DNA of 64,000 nucleotides, taken from Comamonadaceae bacterium. Its GTDB lineage: Bacteria > Pseudomonadota > Gammaproteobacteria > Burkholderiales > Burkholderiaceae_C. The DNA lies in contig JAIXPL010000049.1 in the NCBI GenBank assembly GCA_027486255.1, positions 38,284 to 102,283 of the forward strand, written 5' to 3'. Positions 42,645 to 52,316 of the stretch are shown here, piece after piece. Position numbers and translations under genes: made by a program. Below the pieces are notes generated by a model. The model saw only the letters and a program-made list of their open reading frames with translations, was not told where the DNA came from and did not search any database. How positions within the stretch are numbered: the first letter of the stretch is position 1; every line of letters begins with the position of its first letter.

Positions 42645-45422
42645 TCAGCGCAGCTGGATGATGGAGTCGAACAACTGGGAAGCCACCTGCATGACCTTGG
42701 CCGAGGCCTGGTAGGCCTGCTGGTAGCGGATCAGGCTGGCGGCCTCTTCGTCCAGGTTCACGCCGACCACCTGGTCGCGCTTTTCCTGGGCCTGGTCGCG
42801 CACCACGGTGAGCGCATCCTTGGCAATCGAGGCCTGGCGGGCCAGGTTGCCCATCTGGTTGACATGGTCGGTGTAGCCACCGGCCAGGGTCTTGGCGCCG
42901 CGGAGCAACTGGGCGCTTTGCAGCGCAGAAATCGCGCGAATGTTGTCGTTGTTACCCGCACCGTCGGGGTTGCCGTCCAGCATGAATCGGTCACCGCGCT
43001 GCGGCATGCTGGAAAAAGCAATCTTCAGGCCCCGGTAGCGAATACCGTCGTCCAAGGCCGCAGGGTCCAGGTCACGCTCGGCCAGCACCGAGCCGGTGGC
43101 TGTGTCGGTGATGCGGTAGCGCAGCGGGCTGGCACCGGTTGGCGTGACAAAGGTAATCTGCATCGGGTTGGCGCGCAGATCGCTGGCCACCGGCGCCGGC
43201 GAGCCGGCGTAGGTGGCTGACACCCGGGCGTTGTTGCCCGTGGCGGTGTCCGTCACGCACACCAGCAGGTCATCGGGCACGGTGCCCTTGATGTAGGCGG
43301 CGGTGCGAAAACCCAAAGCCGCCAGGTCGCTGGGTTTGCCGGCGGCGCCAAAACTCAGCTCAATAGGGGTGTCGGTGCCACTGACCAGGGCCCGCGAGAG
43401 TTCGAGGCGGCCGCTGTAGATGCCCGGCGTGATGTTCAGCGCGTTGCCGCCGTTGGCCAGCAAGGGTTCGACCTTGATGTCCTTGCCCTCGTTACTCGGG
43501 GTGTTGGTCAGCACGAGCTCGCCCTGCGGGTTCAGCGAGGCCTGCACGCCGCTGGAGGCGCTTTGGGTGTTGATGGCATCAACCAGGCCCTGGGCCGAAC
43601 CGAAGCCCGAACCCACGGGCGTGATGGTCACGCCGTTGAGGATGAGCGAGCGGTCAAGCTTGAGCTGGCTGGCCGGCGCCCGCACCTCGTTGAGGGCGCG
43701 GGCCGTGATGCCCTGGGCCTGGCCGGCGGCGTTGAGCCAGGCCGCCACCTCGGGCGCGGTCAGGCCGCTGTTGGAACTGGCGTTCAGAGCCGGCAGCGAC
43801 ACACCATTGAGCTTGAGGGTGTTGGCAGCAATCTGGGTGAGGCCGCTGCGCAGGCGCCCGCCTTCAAGCAAGGCTGGAATCGCCGCGCCAGGGGTGGGCC
43901 GGTCCTTGCTGTCAAAGGCCTGCGCCTTGAGCACCTCGGCCCGGGCGCCGTAGAACACTTGCATGCCGCGGTAGCCATCGGCGCCGGAGAGGTTGCGCTT
44001 GCTGGCGTCATACGTGGCGCCAGGCTCCACCCCACCGCTGCTCAGCAGGCCCTGCTGCTGCGAGGGGTTCAGGGGCGAGCCCAGCACATGGCGACCATCG
44101 CGCGTGAAAAGCTGCAGCTGCTGTTCGCCCTGCGCCTCACTGAGGTAGATGGTGACGTCCTTCAGGCCCGAGGCAATGCTGCCCACGCTGGCCAAGGGCG
44201 GGGTTCCCGCCACCGGAAAGCTCAGACCGGCGGCTGCACTGGCGTTGTTGCTCAGAACCGCGTTCAGCGCTTTGGGCGCACCGTACTCCGGTGCAGAAAA
44301 CGTCACCGTGGCGTCGGCACGGCCGGTGTTGTTGGCTGCCTCGATCACCCGGAACTGGGCGGCGGCGGCAATGCGCATGGGATCATCAATGGCCAGCTTG
44401 ATGCCAGCGGCAAGGTGTGCCGCGCCGGCTTCCACCTTGAACATGTCGCCGCCGAGCTGGCCGTAGCCGTCCACGCCCGAGCTGTGCAGGTCATTGACCT
44501 CGGTCATGAGCACGCGGGCGATGTCATCGAGCGCGTTGCGGCTGCCGTCGAGCACCTGCTCGCGAAAACTCATGAGCCCGGCCAGTTTGCCGCTGCTCAC
44601 GCTCACCAAAGACTTGGGGGTTTCACCGTAGGGATCGAGCACCAGGCCGATGCGGTTGGGCTCTTTGGCGTCGGTGGTGGTGCCGATGCGCACGGCCACC
44701 ATGTCCTTGACGATCACATCCTTGGATGCGGAGCTGCTGCCCACGCTGACCTGCACGGCGCCATTGACCGTGTAGTCCACCCGAATGTTCACAAACTGCG
44801 ACAGCTCCCGCAGCAGGCGGTCGCGCTGGTCCATCAGCTCGGAAGGCTGGCTCTGCACATTGCCGTGCTTGGCCAGCTGGCCATTGACGGCCGCCAGCTG
44901 CTGGGCCAGGGTGTTGACCGAGGCCACCGTGCCTTCGACGGCGTCGCGGGTTTCGGTGTCCACCAGATCGAGCTGGCTGGAGATCAGGCCAAAGCGGGAG
45001 GTCAGGCCCTGGGCTGAACGAAAGAATGAGCCGCGCAACGCCGCCGACGCGGGGTCGGTGGTCAGGCCGCGGGCCGAGGAGAAGAATTCATCGAGGGCGC
45101 TGACCAGGCCGGCACCCTCGCTGCCCATGAGGTCGACCACGCGGTTGGTGTAGTCCACCATGGGCTCCTGGCTGGCCAATTCGCTGTTGCTGCCGCGCAG
45201 GTTCAGCTCGGCGAAGGCGTCGTACTGGCGCTTGACGCGGTCATAAATGACGCCGGTGCCGATATAGGCGCCGCCCAGTTGCCGGGGGGCCGCCTCGCGC
45301 AGGTCCACAGCCTGACGGGAATAGCCGTCTGTGGAGACGTTGGCAATGTTGTTGCTGACAGTGGCCAGCGCCAGCTGGTAGGCCGCCGCCGCATTGCCTG
45401 CTACGCCCAGAAGGTCACTCAC
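42645..45422 (-). CDS. flgK: Flagellar hook-associated protein 1 FlgK, unusually long
   Basis: A 925-aa protein, against ~550 aa for enterobacterial FlgK. The N-terminal axial motif (AAYQLALATVSNNIANVSTDGYSRQAVDL) and C-terminal VNLDEEAASLIRYQQAYQASAKVMQVASQLFDSIIQL are canonical. The extra ~350 residues are in the central exposed region and include paired domains (LTQIAANTLKLNGVSLPAL; LDRSLILNGVTITPVGSGFGSAQ). It overlaps the flgJ stop by 4 bp and is the penultimate gene of the flgB...L run. Confidence 0.95.
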   Translation of the reverse strand: MSDLLGVAGNAAAAYQLALATVSNNIANVSTDGYSRQAVDLREAAPRQLGGAYIGTGVIYDRVKRQYDAFAELNLRGSNSELASQEPMVDYTNRVVDLMGSEGAGLVSALDEFFSSARGLTTDPASAALRGSFFRSAQGLTSRFGLISSQLDLVDTETRDAVEGTVASVNTLAQQLAAVNGQLAKHGNVQSQPSELMDQRDRLLRELSQFVNIRVDYTVNGAVQVSVGSSSASKDVIVKDMVAVRIGTTTDAKEPNRIGLVLDPYGETPKSLVSVSSGKLAGLMSFREQVLDGSRNALDDIARVLMTEVNDLHSSGVDGYGQLGGDMFKVEAGAAHLAAGIKLAIDDPMRIAAAAQFRVIEAANNTGRADATVTFSAPEYGAPKALNAVLSNNASAAAGLSFPVAGTPPLASVGSIASGLKDVTIYLSEAQGEQQLQLFTRDGRHVLGSPLNPSQQQGLLSSGGVEPGATYDASKRNLSGADGYRGMQVFYGARAEVLKAQAFDSKDRPTPGAAIPALLEGGRLRSGLTQIAANTLKLNGVSLPALNASSNSGLTAPEVAAWLNAAGQAQGITARALNEVRAPASQLKLDRSLILNGVTITPVGSGFGSAQGLVDAINTQSASSGVQASLNPQGELVLTNTPSNEGKDIKVEPLLANGGNALNITPGIYSGRLELSRALVSGTDTPIELSFGAAGKPSDLAALGFRTAAYIKGTVPDDLLVCVTDTATGNNARVSATYAGSPAPVASDLRANPMQITFVTPTGASPLRYRITDTATGSVLAERDLDPAALDDGIRYRGLKIAFSSMPQRGDRFMLDGNPDGAGNNDNIRAISALQSAQLLRGAKTLAGGYTDHVNQMGNLARQASIAKDALTVVRDQAQEKRDQVVGVNLDEEAASLIRYQQAYQASAKVMQVASQLFDSIIQLR

Positions 45423-45916
45423 GGCTGGCTCCTCGTGAGGGCATCAATCCGGCTCAGGGGCAAAGCGGTAGCGGGGCGCGGCAAAGGCGCCAGAGGCGTG
45501 GGCGCAGTCTGCAAGGACAGGCCGGGCTGGGGCGGGTTCAGCGGCATGGCCGTGGGCGCTGCCCCGGCCTCGCGGGCTGCCAAGGCATCGGCCGCCGGCG
45601 TGATGGCGTTCATCTGGCGGGTTTGAGCCTCCACCAGCATGTCGGCTAGGCCAATCGAATTGCGCTTGGCCATGGCCATGGAGACTTCCTTGTCGAACAT
45701 GGCCTCGAAGGTGTCCGCATGGGGCGAGCTCATGAGGTCGCTTTTCTCGATCGACTCGCGCATGGACTTCATCATCATCTGCAGGAACAGGGCCTCGAAC
45801 TGCTGGGCCGTTTCGCGCAGGGCCGCCTTGCCATCGCGGGCAGCTTGCCCGCGCAGCTCGCCCAGGCCCTGAAAGTCCAGGTAGCTGCGGGCGGTGGCGT
45901 TGTTGATGGGTTCCAT
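45419..45916 (-). CDS. flgJ: Rod-binding protein FlgJ lacking the hydrolase domain
   Basis: A 165-aa protein holding only the N-terminal rod-cap domain of FlgJ: LRETAQQFEALFLQMMMKSMRESIEKSDLMSS and DKEVSMAMAKRNSIGLADMLVEA. The C-terminal glucosaminidase/muramidase domain of the ~310-aa dual-domain FlgJ is missing; in its place is a ~60-residue Pro/Ala-rich tail. A separate peptidoglycan-cleaving candidate is encoded upstream of flgB at 54079. Confidence 0.93.
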   Translation of the reverse strand: MEPINNATARSYLDFQGLGELRGQAARDGKAALRETAQQFEALFLQMMMKSMRESIEKSDLMSSPHADTFEAMFDKEVSMAMAKRNSIGLADMLVEAQTRQMNAITPAADALAAREAGAAPTAMPLNPPQPGLSLQTAPTPLAPLPRPATALPLSRIDALTRSQP

Positions 45917-45952
45917 GGTGTGCAGGTCTCGAGCGGTTCAGATATTCAGGGC

Positions 45953-47092
45953 TTAGATCACCACCAGCTCGGCGCGCAGGCTGCCCGAGCTCTTGAGCGC
46001 CTCCAGGATGGCGATCAGGGCCGAGGGCGAGGCGCCCACCTGGTTCACGGCATCCACGATCTGGCGCAGGTCCACACCGGGCTGGAACAGGAACATGGGG
46101 TTCTTGGGTTCGTTGACGGCCACCTCGGCGTTCTGCACGCCCGCGGTCTGGCCGCCGCTCAGGGCATTGGGCTGCGACACCTCGTTGGTGGACGAAATGG
46201 CCACCGAGATGGTGCCGTGCGAGACGGCCGCCGCCGTCACACGCACATTGCGGCTGATCACCACGGTGCCCGTGCGCGAATTGACCACCACACGGGCCGG
46301 CGGCTCGCCAGGCACCACGTCGATGTTCTCCACCATGCTCATGAAGGCCACCCGCTGGCTGATGTCCTGCGGGGCGCGCACGGCCACCGACACGCTGTCG
46401 AAGGCCTTGGCCACGCCATCGCCAAAGCGGCTGTTGATGGCGTTGACGATGGCCGTGGTGGTGGTGAAGTCACCCTCGCGCACATTCAGGATCAGGTGCT
46501 CGGCGGTGGTAAATGGGGTGTCGACCGCGCGCTCCACGGTGGCGCCGCCCGGCACGCGGGCCGAGGTGGGTACACCAATAGCGACCCTGGAGCCCGCGGC
46601 ATTGGCATCGATGCCAGTGGCGGTGACCGAGCCCTGCGCCAGCGCATAGACCTCGCCGTCCACACCGCGCAAGCTGGTCAGCAGCAAGTTGCCGCCGCGC
46701 AGGTTGCTGGCCCGGCCAATGGCTGAGACGTTGATGTCGATCTTCTGGCCAGGCTTGGAAAAGCCAGGTAATTCAGCCGTGACCATGACGGCCGCCACGT
46801 TGCGGATGTCCATCTTGCCCACGGTGGTGGCGGTCTCAAAGTCCGCCAACACACCCTCCCGGGCAATGCCCATGCGCGCCAGCATGGTCTTCATGCTTTG
46901 GGTGGTGAAGGACACGTCGGCGCCGTCACCCGTGCCTTGCAAACCCACCACCAGGCCGTAGCCAATCAGCTGATTGGTGCGCTTGGCCGCCACATTGGCC
47001 AGGTCCTTGATGCGGTCGGCATGGGCCGCCGTGGGCAGGAGCGCGGCGGCCGACAGGGCCAGGCTCAGGAACAGGGAGGCGATGCGGTACAT
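45953..47092 (-). CDS. flgI: Flagellar P-ring protein FlgI
   Basis: A 379-aa periplasmic ring protein. A Sec signal peptide MYRIASLFLSLALSAAALLPTAAHA precedes DRIKDLANVAAKRTNQLIGYGLVVGLQGTGD, the strongly conserved mature N-terminus. The C-terminal QPGVDLRQIVDAVNQVGASPSALIAILEALKSSGSLRAELVVI is diagnostic. Start set at ATG 47092 so the protein begins with the signal peptide; the track start adds nine residues. It lies between flgH and flgJ as usual. Confidence 0.96.
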   Translation of the reverse strand: MYRIASLFLSLALSAAALLPTAAHADRIKDLANVAAKRTNQLIGYGLVVGLQGTGDGADVSFTTQSMKTMLARMGIAREGVLADFETATTVGKMDIRNVAAVMVTAELPGFSKPGQKIDINVSAIGRASNLRGGNLLLTSLRGVDGEVYALAQGSVTATGIDANAAGSRVAIGVPTSARVPGGATVERAVDTPFTTAEHLILNVREGDFTTTTAIVNAINSRFGDGVAKAFDSVSVAVRAPQDISQRVAFMSMVENIDVVPGEPPARVVVNSRTGTVVISRNVRVTAAAVSHGTISVAISSTNEVSQPNALSGGQTAGVQNAEVAVNEPKNPMFLFQPGVDLRQIVDAVNQVGASPSALIAILEALKSSGSLRAELVVI

Positions 47093-47137
47093 GGAAATCC
47101 TTGGAAGGGGGTCAGGCATGGCGCTTAGGAATGGCGC

Positions 47138-47815
47138 TTAAAAGGGCCAGAGCTTGAGCAGCGCGCTGGTGCCCCAGCCCGCACGGGTGGCAGCGGCCAG
47201 ATCGCCGGTGCCGCGGTAGGTGATCTGGGCATTGGCCAGCCGACGCGACTGCACGGTGTTGTTGGGCGCGATGTCCTCGGGGCGGATCATGCCGGCCACC
47301 TGAATCACCTCGGAGCCCTCGGTGAGTGCCAGCTGTTTTTCACCGCGCAGCACGAGGTTGCCATTGGGCAGCACGTTCACCACGGTGACCGCCACCGCCC
47401 CTTCCAGGGTGGCTTTCTGGTCGGCTGTGCCCACGCCATCGTTCTTGATGCTGCCGCCCAGCAGGTTGACGCCGGTGAGCAGTGCGCCCATGTTGGCGAC
47501 TTTATTTTGGGTACCGGTCGGTACAACAGCGTTGCTGGAGACCCGGCTGAGCGAGCTGTTTTGCTCGCGGGCAGCCTGGGTGGACTCGTTCAGGATCACG
47601 GTGATGACATCACCCACCTGGTAGCCCCGGCCACGGCCGAACAGGCTCTCGGCGATGCGGGGGTGGTAAATAGAGCCGGTGGCCAACTGCGGCCGCTCAG
47701 CGGGCTGGGGATAGACAGGGCCGAAATCGGCACTGTGCACCAGCGGCTGGGGCGGAATGATGGTGCAGCCTGACAGCAGGGCCAGCAGTGCGGCGGGAAC
47801 GAGAAGGTGTTTCAT
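47138..47815 (-). CDS. flgH: Flagellar L-ring lipoprotein FlgH
   Basis: A 225-aa outer-membrane lipoprotein. The signal ends in the lipobox LLSGC (Cys 17). GSIYHPRIAESLFGRGRGYQVGDVITVILNESTQAAREQNSS and AVTVVNVLPNGNLVLRGEKQLALTEGSEVIQVAGMIRPEDIAPNNTVQSRRLANAQITYRGTG are standard FlgH segments. It forms the L-ring around the rod. Confidence 0.96.
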   Translation of the reverse strand: MKHLLVPAALLALLSGCTIIPPQPLVHSADFGPVYPQPAERPQLATGSIYHPRIAESLFGRGRGYQVGDVITVILNESTQAAREQNSSLSRVSSNAVVPTGTQNKVANMGALLTGVNLLGGSIKNDGVGTADQKATLEGAVAVTVVNVLPNGNLVLRGEKQLALTEGSEVIQVAGMIRPEDIAPNNTVQSRRLANAQITYRGTGDLAAATRAGWGTSALLKLWPF

Positions 47816-47836
47816 GCCTGATCCGGTGAGGGCGCG

Positions 47837-48619
47837 TCAGAGACGCTCATTGATGAAGCGCAGCATGCTGTCGACCGCCGAGATGGCCTTGGAGTTGATC
47901 TCGTAGGCGCGCTGCGTCTCGATCATGCTGACCATCTCCTCGACCACGTTCACGTTCGAGGCCTCCAGGGAGCCCTGCACCAGCGAGCCGGCGCCGGCCT
48001 GGCCGGGCACCAGCACCTGCGGCGCTCCGCTGGCTGGGGTCTCGCGCATCAGGTTTTGGCCCAGCGACTGCAGGCCGCTCGGGTTGATGAAGCGGGCGAT
48101 CTGGATCTGGCCCAGCACCTGGTTGGCGCCGCCGGCCAGCTCCACCGAGACCGTGCCGTCGCGGCCGATGGTCATGCTCGAAGCATTGGGCGGGACGGTG
48201 ATGGCCGGCTGCACCAGGGCGCCGCCGGCGGTCACCAGCTGGCCAGTGGCCGAGAGTTTGAAGCTGCCGTCGCGGCTGTAGGCCAGGGTGCCATCGGGCT
48301 GGGCAATCTGGAAGTAGCCATTGCCGGTGATCGCCACGTCCAGGGGGTTCTGGGTGGTGATGGTGTTGCCCTGGGCGTGCAGCTTTTCGGTGGCGACCAC
48401 GCGCACACCGGTACCGAGCATCATGCCGGTGGGCGATTGCGCGCCGGCATCGACCTGGCTGCCAGCCTGGCGCACGTTCTGGTAGAGCATGTCCTCGAAC
48501 ACCGCGCGGTCGCGCTTGAAGCCCGTCGTATTGACGTTGGCCAGGTTGTTCGAGATCACATTCATTCGGGTCTGCTGGGCATCCAGACCCGTTTTCGCGA
48601 CCCACATGGAAGCATCCAT
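47837..48619 (-). CDS. flgG: Flagellar distal rod protein FlgG
   Basis: A 260-aa distal rod subunit of exactly the usual length. N-terminal [47 protein letters not shown], the FlgG-specific [25 protein letters not shown], and C-terminal [34 protein letters not shown]. It forms an axial-protein run with flgF and flgE. Confidence 0.97.
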   Translation of the reverse strand: MDASMWVAKTGLDAQQTRMNVISNNLANVNTTGFKRDRAVFEDMLYQNVRQAGSQVDAGAQSPTGMMLGTGVRVVATEKLHAQGNTITTQNPLDVAITGNGYFQIAQPDGTLAYSRDGSFKLSATGQLVTAGGALVQPAITVPPNASSMTIGRDGTVSVELAGGANQVLGQIQIARFINPSGLQSLGQNLMRETPASGAPQVLVPGQAGAGSLVQGSLEASNVNVVEEMVSMIETQRAYEINSKAISAVDSMLRFINERL

Positions 48620-48650
48620 CGTCGGCTCCTTGGTTATTTAAATCGGGGAC

Positions 48651-49412
48651 TCAGGCATTGAGCTTCATCATGGAGGAGCCGGCTTCATCGCCGCTCTTGA
48701 CCTCTTGGATGATGCGCACCTGTTGTTCAAAGGACCGGGACTGGTCCATCATCTTCACGAGAATCTGCATGGCGTTGACGTTGCTGCCCTCCAGGGCACG
48801 GGCCGTCACGGTGGTGGGCTTGGTGCCGTTGGTGATGTCTGCGTTCTCCTTGCCCTCGGGCTGGAACAGACCGTCTTCACGGCGCTCGAGCTTGGTCTGG
48901 GCGGCATCGCGCAGCATCAGACGCCCGACCAGCACGCCGGCCGGGTTGCCCTGGCCGGGCACCACGGCAAACACGGTGCCGTCGGCATTGATGTTGACAT
49001 CGGCATTGACTGGCACGGTCAGCGGCCCGCCGCCGTCGGCCCGCACGGCGTAGCCGGAGCCGTTTTCCAGCACACCGGTGGAACTGATGCGCAGGTCGCC
49101 GCGGCGGGTGAAGGCCAGCTTGCCATCAGCCGTGCTCACGCCAAGCACAGCCCGGTCGTTCATGGAAATATCGAGCGGTCGGCCCGTGGCCATGACGGGA
49201 CCCGGATTGAGCTGGATCACGTCGGTGGCCGTGGCCTGTGGCTGGATGCGGGTGGGCATACCTGGGCCCTCGGCCGTGACGGCCACCACAGCACTTTCAT
49301 AGCTGCGCTTGAAGCCGGGCGTGAGCACGTTGGCCAGCTCGTTCACCGCGACCTGGCGCGTCAGGCGCTGCTCGTTGATCGCGGCGGCGGCGTTAAAAGC
49401 TAGACGATCCAT
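48651..49412 (-). CDS. flgF: Flagellar proximal rod protein FlgF
   Basis: A 253-aa proximal rod subunit: FNAAAAINEQRLTRQVAVNELANVLTPGFKRSYESAV at the N-terminus, GRPLDISMNDRAVLGVSTADGKLAFTRRGDLRISSTGVLENGSGYAV in the middle, and a C-terminal EGSNVNAMQILVKMMDQSRSFEQQVRIIQEVKSGDEAGSSMMKL. Somewhat divergent at the N-terminus, but synteny between flgE and flgG is decisive. Confidence 0.95.
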   Translation of the reverse strand: MDRLAFNAAAAINEQRLTRQVAVNELANVLTPGFKRSYESAVVAVTAEGPGMPTRIQPQATATDVIQLNPGPVMATGRPLDISMNDRAVLGVSTADGKLAFTRRGDLRISSTGVLENGSGYAVRADGGGPLTVPVNADVNINADGTVFAVVPGQGNPAGVLVGRLMLRDAAQTKLERREDGLFQPEGKENADITNGTKPTTVTARALEGSNVNAMQILVKMMDQSRSFEQQVRIIQEVKSGDEAGSSMMKLNA

Positions 49413-49457
49413 CTCAAGTTTTCCTTCTCAGTGCCGATTCATTCATTAACCGCGTCA

Positions 49458-52277
49458 TTAACCGCGGATGTTGATGATGGCCTGGGTCATGGTGGTGGAG
49501 GTCTCAATCGCTTTGGCGTTGGCCTGGAAGTTACGCTGAGCGGTGATCAGGTCAACGAGCTCCTGCGTCAAGTCCACGTTGGAACGCTCGGTGGCGCCGG
49601 CACGAATGGTGCCGAAGCCGGCCGTACCGGCAGTACCCAGAATCGGGTTGCCCGAAGCGGCCGAGGCCAGGAAACTGGAGTCACCGATCTGGCGCAGGCC
49701 GGTCGGGCTGGAGAAGTTCACCAGCAGAATCTTGGCCAGCGACTTCTGCGTGCCGTTGGAGTAAGAGGCACTCACCAGACCGTCGTTGCCAATGGTCACG
49801 CCCACCAGGTCACCCTCGGGGGCGCCATCCTGGGACTGCGAGAGCACCGCAAAAGGCGAGGAATACTGGGTCGAGGCCGAGTAGTCGATGTTGATGGTCA
49901 GCGCACCCTTACCGCCTGCGAGGTACACCGTCTCCAACTGCGTGCCGCCCTGCGGAGAGACCAGCTTACCGCCGGTGTCAAAGGTCAGCTCGCCCTTGTC
50001 GAGGTAAATCGGCGACCAGGCCGGCAGGCCCGTAAAGCCGTCGGCATTGGTGGTTTCCTTGCCGTCGCCGTCGATGTACTTGGGCACCAGCTGCCCGCCC
50101 ACCAGATCGCGGTGTTGCGTCGGCTTGATCCAGGTGGCCGTGTTGCCACGGCCGGCCTCCACCTGCTCGAGGCCCCAGCTGGAGCTGCCCGAAATCTTGA
50201 TGAAGGAATCCGAGGACGCCGTGCCCGTGCTGAACACGAAACAGTTTTTGGCGTAGTCGAAGTTCACGCGCACGCCGTTGACCGTCTCGGCCACGCCGTC
50301 GCTGTTGTTGCCCATGGAGTTGATGCCGCGCTGGAGCGCTGTGGCAAACGATTCCACGGAATAGTCGCTGCCGGTGGGAATGACCACCGTGCCCTTGATG
50401 CCATCGACGGTCACCACAAAGCGGTTGTTGGTGCTGTCCACGGCGAAGTTGTTGGTCACGTTCACCGTGGGCGTGGCGCCATAGGCCACGGCGGTGCTGG
50501 ACTTGATACCGCGCAAGGCCACGCTGGACTGCAGCACCTCTGCATCGCGGAAGCCAAAGAGGTTCTCGCCCAGGGAGGGCTTGCTGCTGACGGTCTGGTC
50601 TGCCACCAGATCGAGCTTGATGCTGGAGGTATCGCCCGTGGTGCCGGACTTGACGGAAAAGCTCTTGTTGCTGGCGTCGTAATTCACCTTGATGCCGTAA
50701 CGCTGCTCGGACTGCGCACGGATCACGTCACCATTGGCAATCACCTGGTAACCGTAGCTGCCGTGTTCATCCACTGTCTGGGTGTTTCCGCCCAGGCCGA
50801 ACAATTCATTTCGGCCACCGGTGCCTTGGGCAATCGTCACCTTGGCCGTGCCATCCACGAAATTGAAGGTGCGGGTGTTGAAGTCGTACTTGACTTTCAG
50901 GGTGTTGGTGGCACCGGCTTTCAAATCGACGTTGTTGTCCAACTTGTTCTGCAGCAGGGACACCACCTGCTCAACGGTGAGCTTCTTCTTGTCCAGGTTG
51001 GCCGCGGTGATGTCGCTGTCGAGGATCTGGATGCTCACTGACTTGGGCGTGAAGATGCCGGAGCCGGCAGACGTTTCCTGGGTCACACGCGAGGTACTCA
51101 GGGTGAAGCCCCGATTGGCTGGCGTCGTGAGGTCGAAGTAAGCCTCATCGCCGAAGGCTCGGTTGAGGTAATTGGTCATCTCTGCGGCGATCTGGGTGCC
51201 GGTGAGCTTTTTGTCAACATTGCGCAGGTAGCTCAGGTCCACCGTCACGGGCGAGCCCGAGTTGTCGATGTCGAGCTTGAAAACTTTCGACAGCAGGCTC
51301 AGGTTTGAAGGGGTCGCCGGCGTGGTGACCGGAGGCACGATCGCGGCCCACTCCTTGAAGTTGACGCCGTTGGTCAGGTCAAATTCCGTGGACACGGGGC
51401 GCGAGCTGGAGACGGCCGAGGGCACGGAGGCGCGCACATCGGTCAACTCATCGAGCGACACCAGCTGGGTCTTGGCCGTGGTGATCTCGTCCTTGACCTC
51501 GTTGAAGGGCTTGATCTGGCCATACTGGTTCACATAAAGCTTCTCACCAGCGACATTGCTGGCCTGCACCAGAGAGGCATTGACCTGGTCATCGCCCACG
51601 AACACGTAGGTTTGCCACTTGTTGGTCGGGCTGCTCTGGTTGGCGTTGGCGGTCTTGACGTAGTAAATGGTGGCCAGGTAACCGTTGCCGCCGTCGTCGT
51701 ACACGGTCATGGCCGTGCTCTTGTTGTAGGTGGCGGGGTTGGCGCGGTTAAAGGGCTCGCTGATCACCTGTGCATCGGCCGGGAAGTTCAGGCCCAACTG
51801 CACCAGGGAGGTGCGCTTGGCCTCGCCCGAGGTTTTCTGGGGAATAGTGAGCACCACGCGCTCGTTCACGTTGGCGCTGCCGGTCGAGTCAACGGTGGCT
51901 GCCATCAATCGCTGGCCGGCCGAGTTCACCACGTTGAACTGCTCATTGAGCATGAAGGAGCCGTTGCGGGTGAAGATGTCCTGCAAGCCATCAGGTGACT
52001 TGAGCGGGAAGAAGCCGTCACCCGTGATGGCCAGGTCCAGCGCATTGGAGGAGAAAGACACATTGCCCTGGCTGAATTCCTGGCTCACCTGCTTGAGCGC
52101 CACACCCTGACCGACGGTGGACGAGGCTTTTTGCAGAGGCGAGGTGGCAAAGATGTCACCGAAGTCCGCACGCGATCGCTTGAAGCCGGTGGTGCCCACG
52201 TTGGCGATGTTGTTGCTGGTCACGCCGAGCTGCGCGGTGGCCGAGTTCAAGCCGGTGAGGGACGTATAGAAAGACAT
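49458..52277 (-). CDS. flgE: Flagellar hook protein FlgE, unusually long
   Basis: A 939-aa hook subunit, more than twice the ~400 aa of the enterobacterial protein. The ends are canonical: SFYTSLTGLNSATAQLGVTSNNIANVGTTGFKRSRADFGDIF and RSNVDLTQELVDLITAQRNFQANAKAIETSTTMTQAIINIRG. The extra length is in the central surface domain, rich in Thr, Ser, Val and Asp. The enlarged hook and FlgK contrast with the very short flagellins. It lies 39 bp after flgD. Confidence 0.96.
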   Translation of the reverse strand: MSFYTSLTGLNSATAQLGVTSNNIANVGTTGFKRSRADFGDIFATSPLQKASSTVGQGVALKQVSQEFSQGNVSFSSNALDLAITGDGFFPLKSPDGLQDIFTRNGSFMLNEQFNVVNSAGQRLMAATVDSTGSANVNERVVLTIPQKTSGEAKRTSLVQLGLNFPADAQVISEPFNRANPATYNKSTAMTVYDDGGNGYLATIYYVKTANANQSSPTNKWQTYVFVGDDQVNASLVQASNVAGEKLYVNQYGQIKPFNEVKDEITTAKTQLVSLDELTDVRASVPSAVSSSRPVSTEFDLTNGVNFKEWAAIVPPVTTPATPSNLSLLSKVFKLDIDNSGSPVTVDLSYLRNVDKKLTGTQIAAEMTNYLNRAFGDEAYFDLTTPANRGFTLSTSRVTQETSAGSGIFTPKSVSIQILDSDITAANLDKKKLTVEQVVSLLQNKLDNNVDLKAGATNTLKVKYDFNTRTFNFVDGTAKVTIAQGTGGRNELFGLGGNTQTVDEHGSYGYQVIANGDVIRAQSEQRYGIKVNYDASNKSFSVKSGTTGDTSSIKLDLVADQTVSSKPSLGENLFGFRDAEVLQSSVALRGIKSSTAVAYGATPTVNVTNNFAVDSTNNRFVVTVDGIKGTVVIPTGSDYSVESFATALQRGINSMGNNSDGVAETVNGVRVNFDYAKNCFVFSTGTASSDSFIKISGSSSWGLEQVEAGRGNTATWIKPTQHRDLVGGQLVPKYIDGDGKETTNADGFTGLPAWSPIYLDKGELTFDTGGKLVSPQGGTQLETVYLAGGKGALTINIDYSASTQYSSPFAVLSQSQDGAPEGDLVGVTIGNDGLVSASYSNGTQKSLAKILLVNFSSPTGLRQIGDSSFLASAASGNPILGTAGTAGFGTIRAGATERSNVDLTQELVDLITAQRNFQANAKAIETSTTMTQAIINIRG

Positions 52278-52316
52278 GAAAGACTCCTGGAAACCGTGTT
52301 CTGGGGGTGGCGGGGA

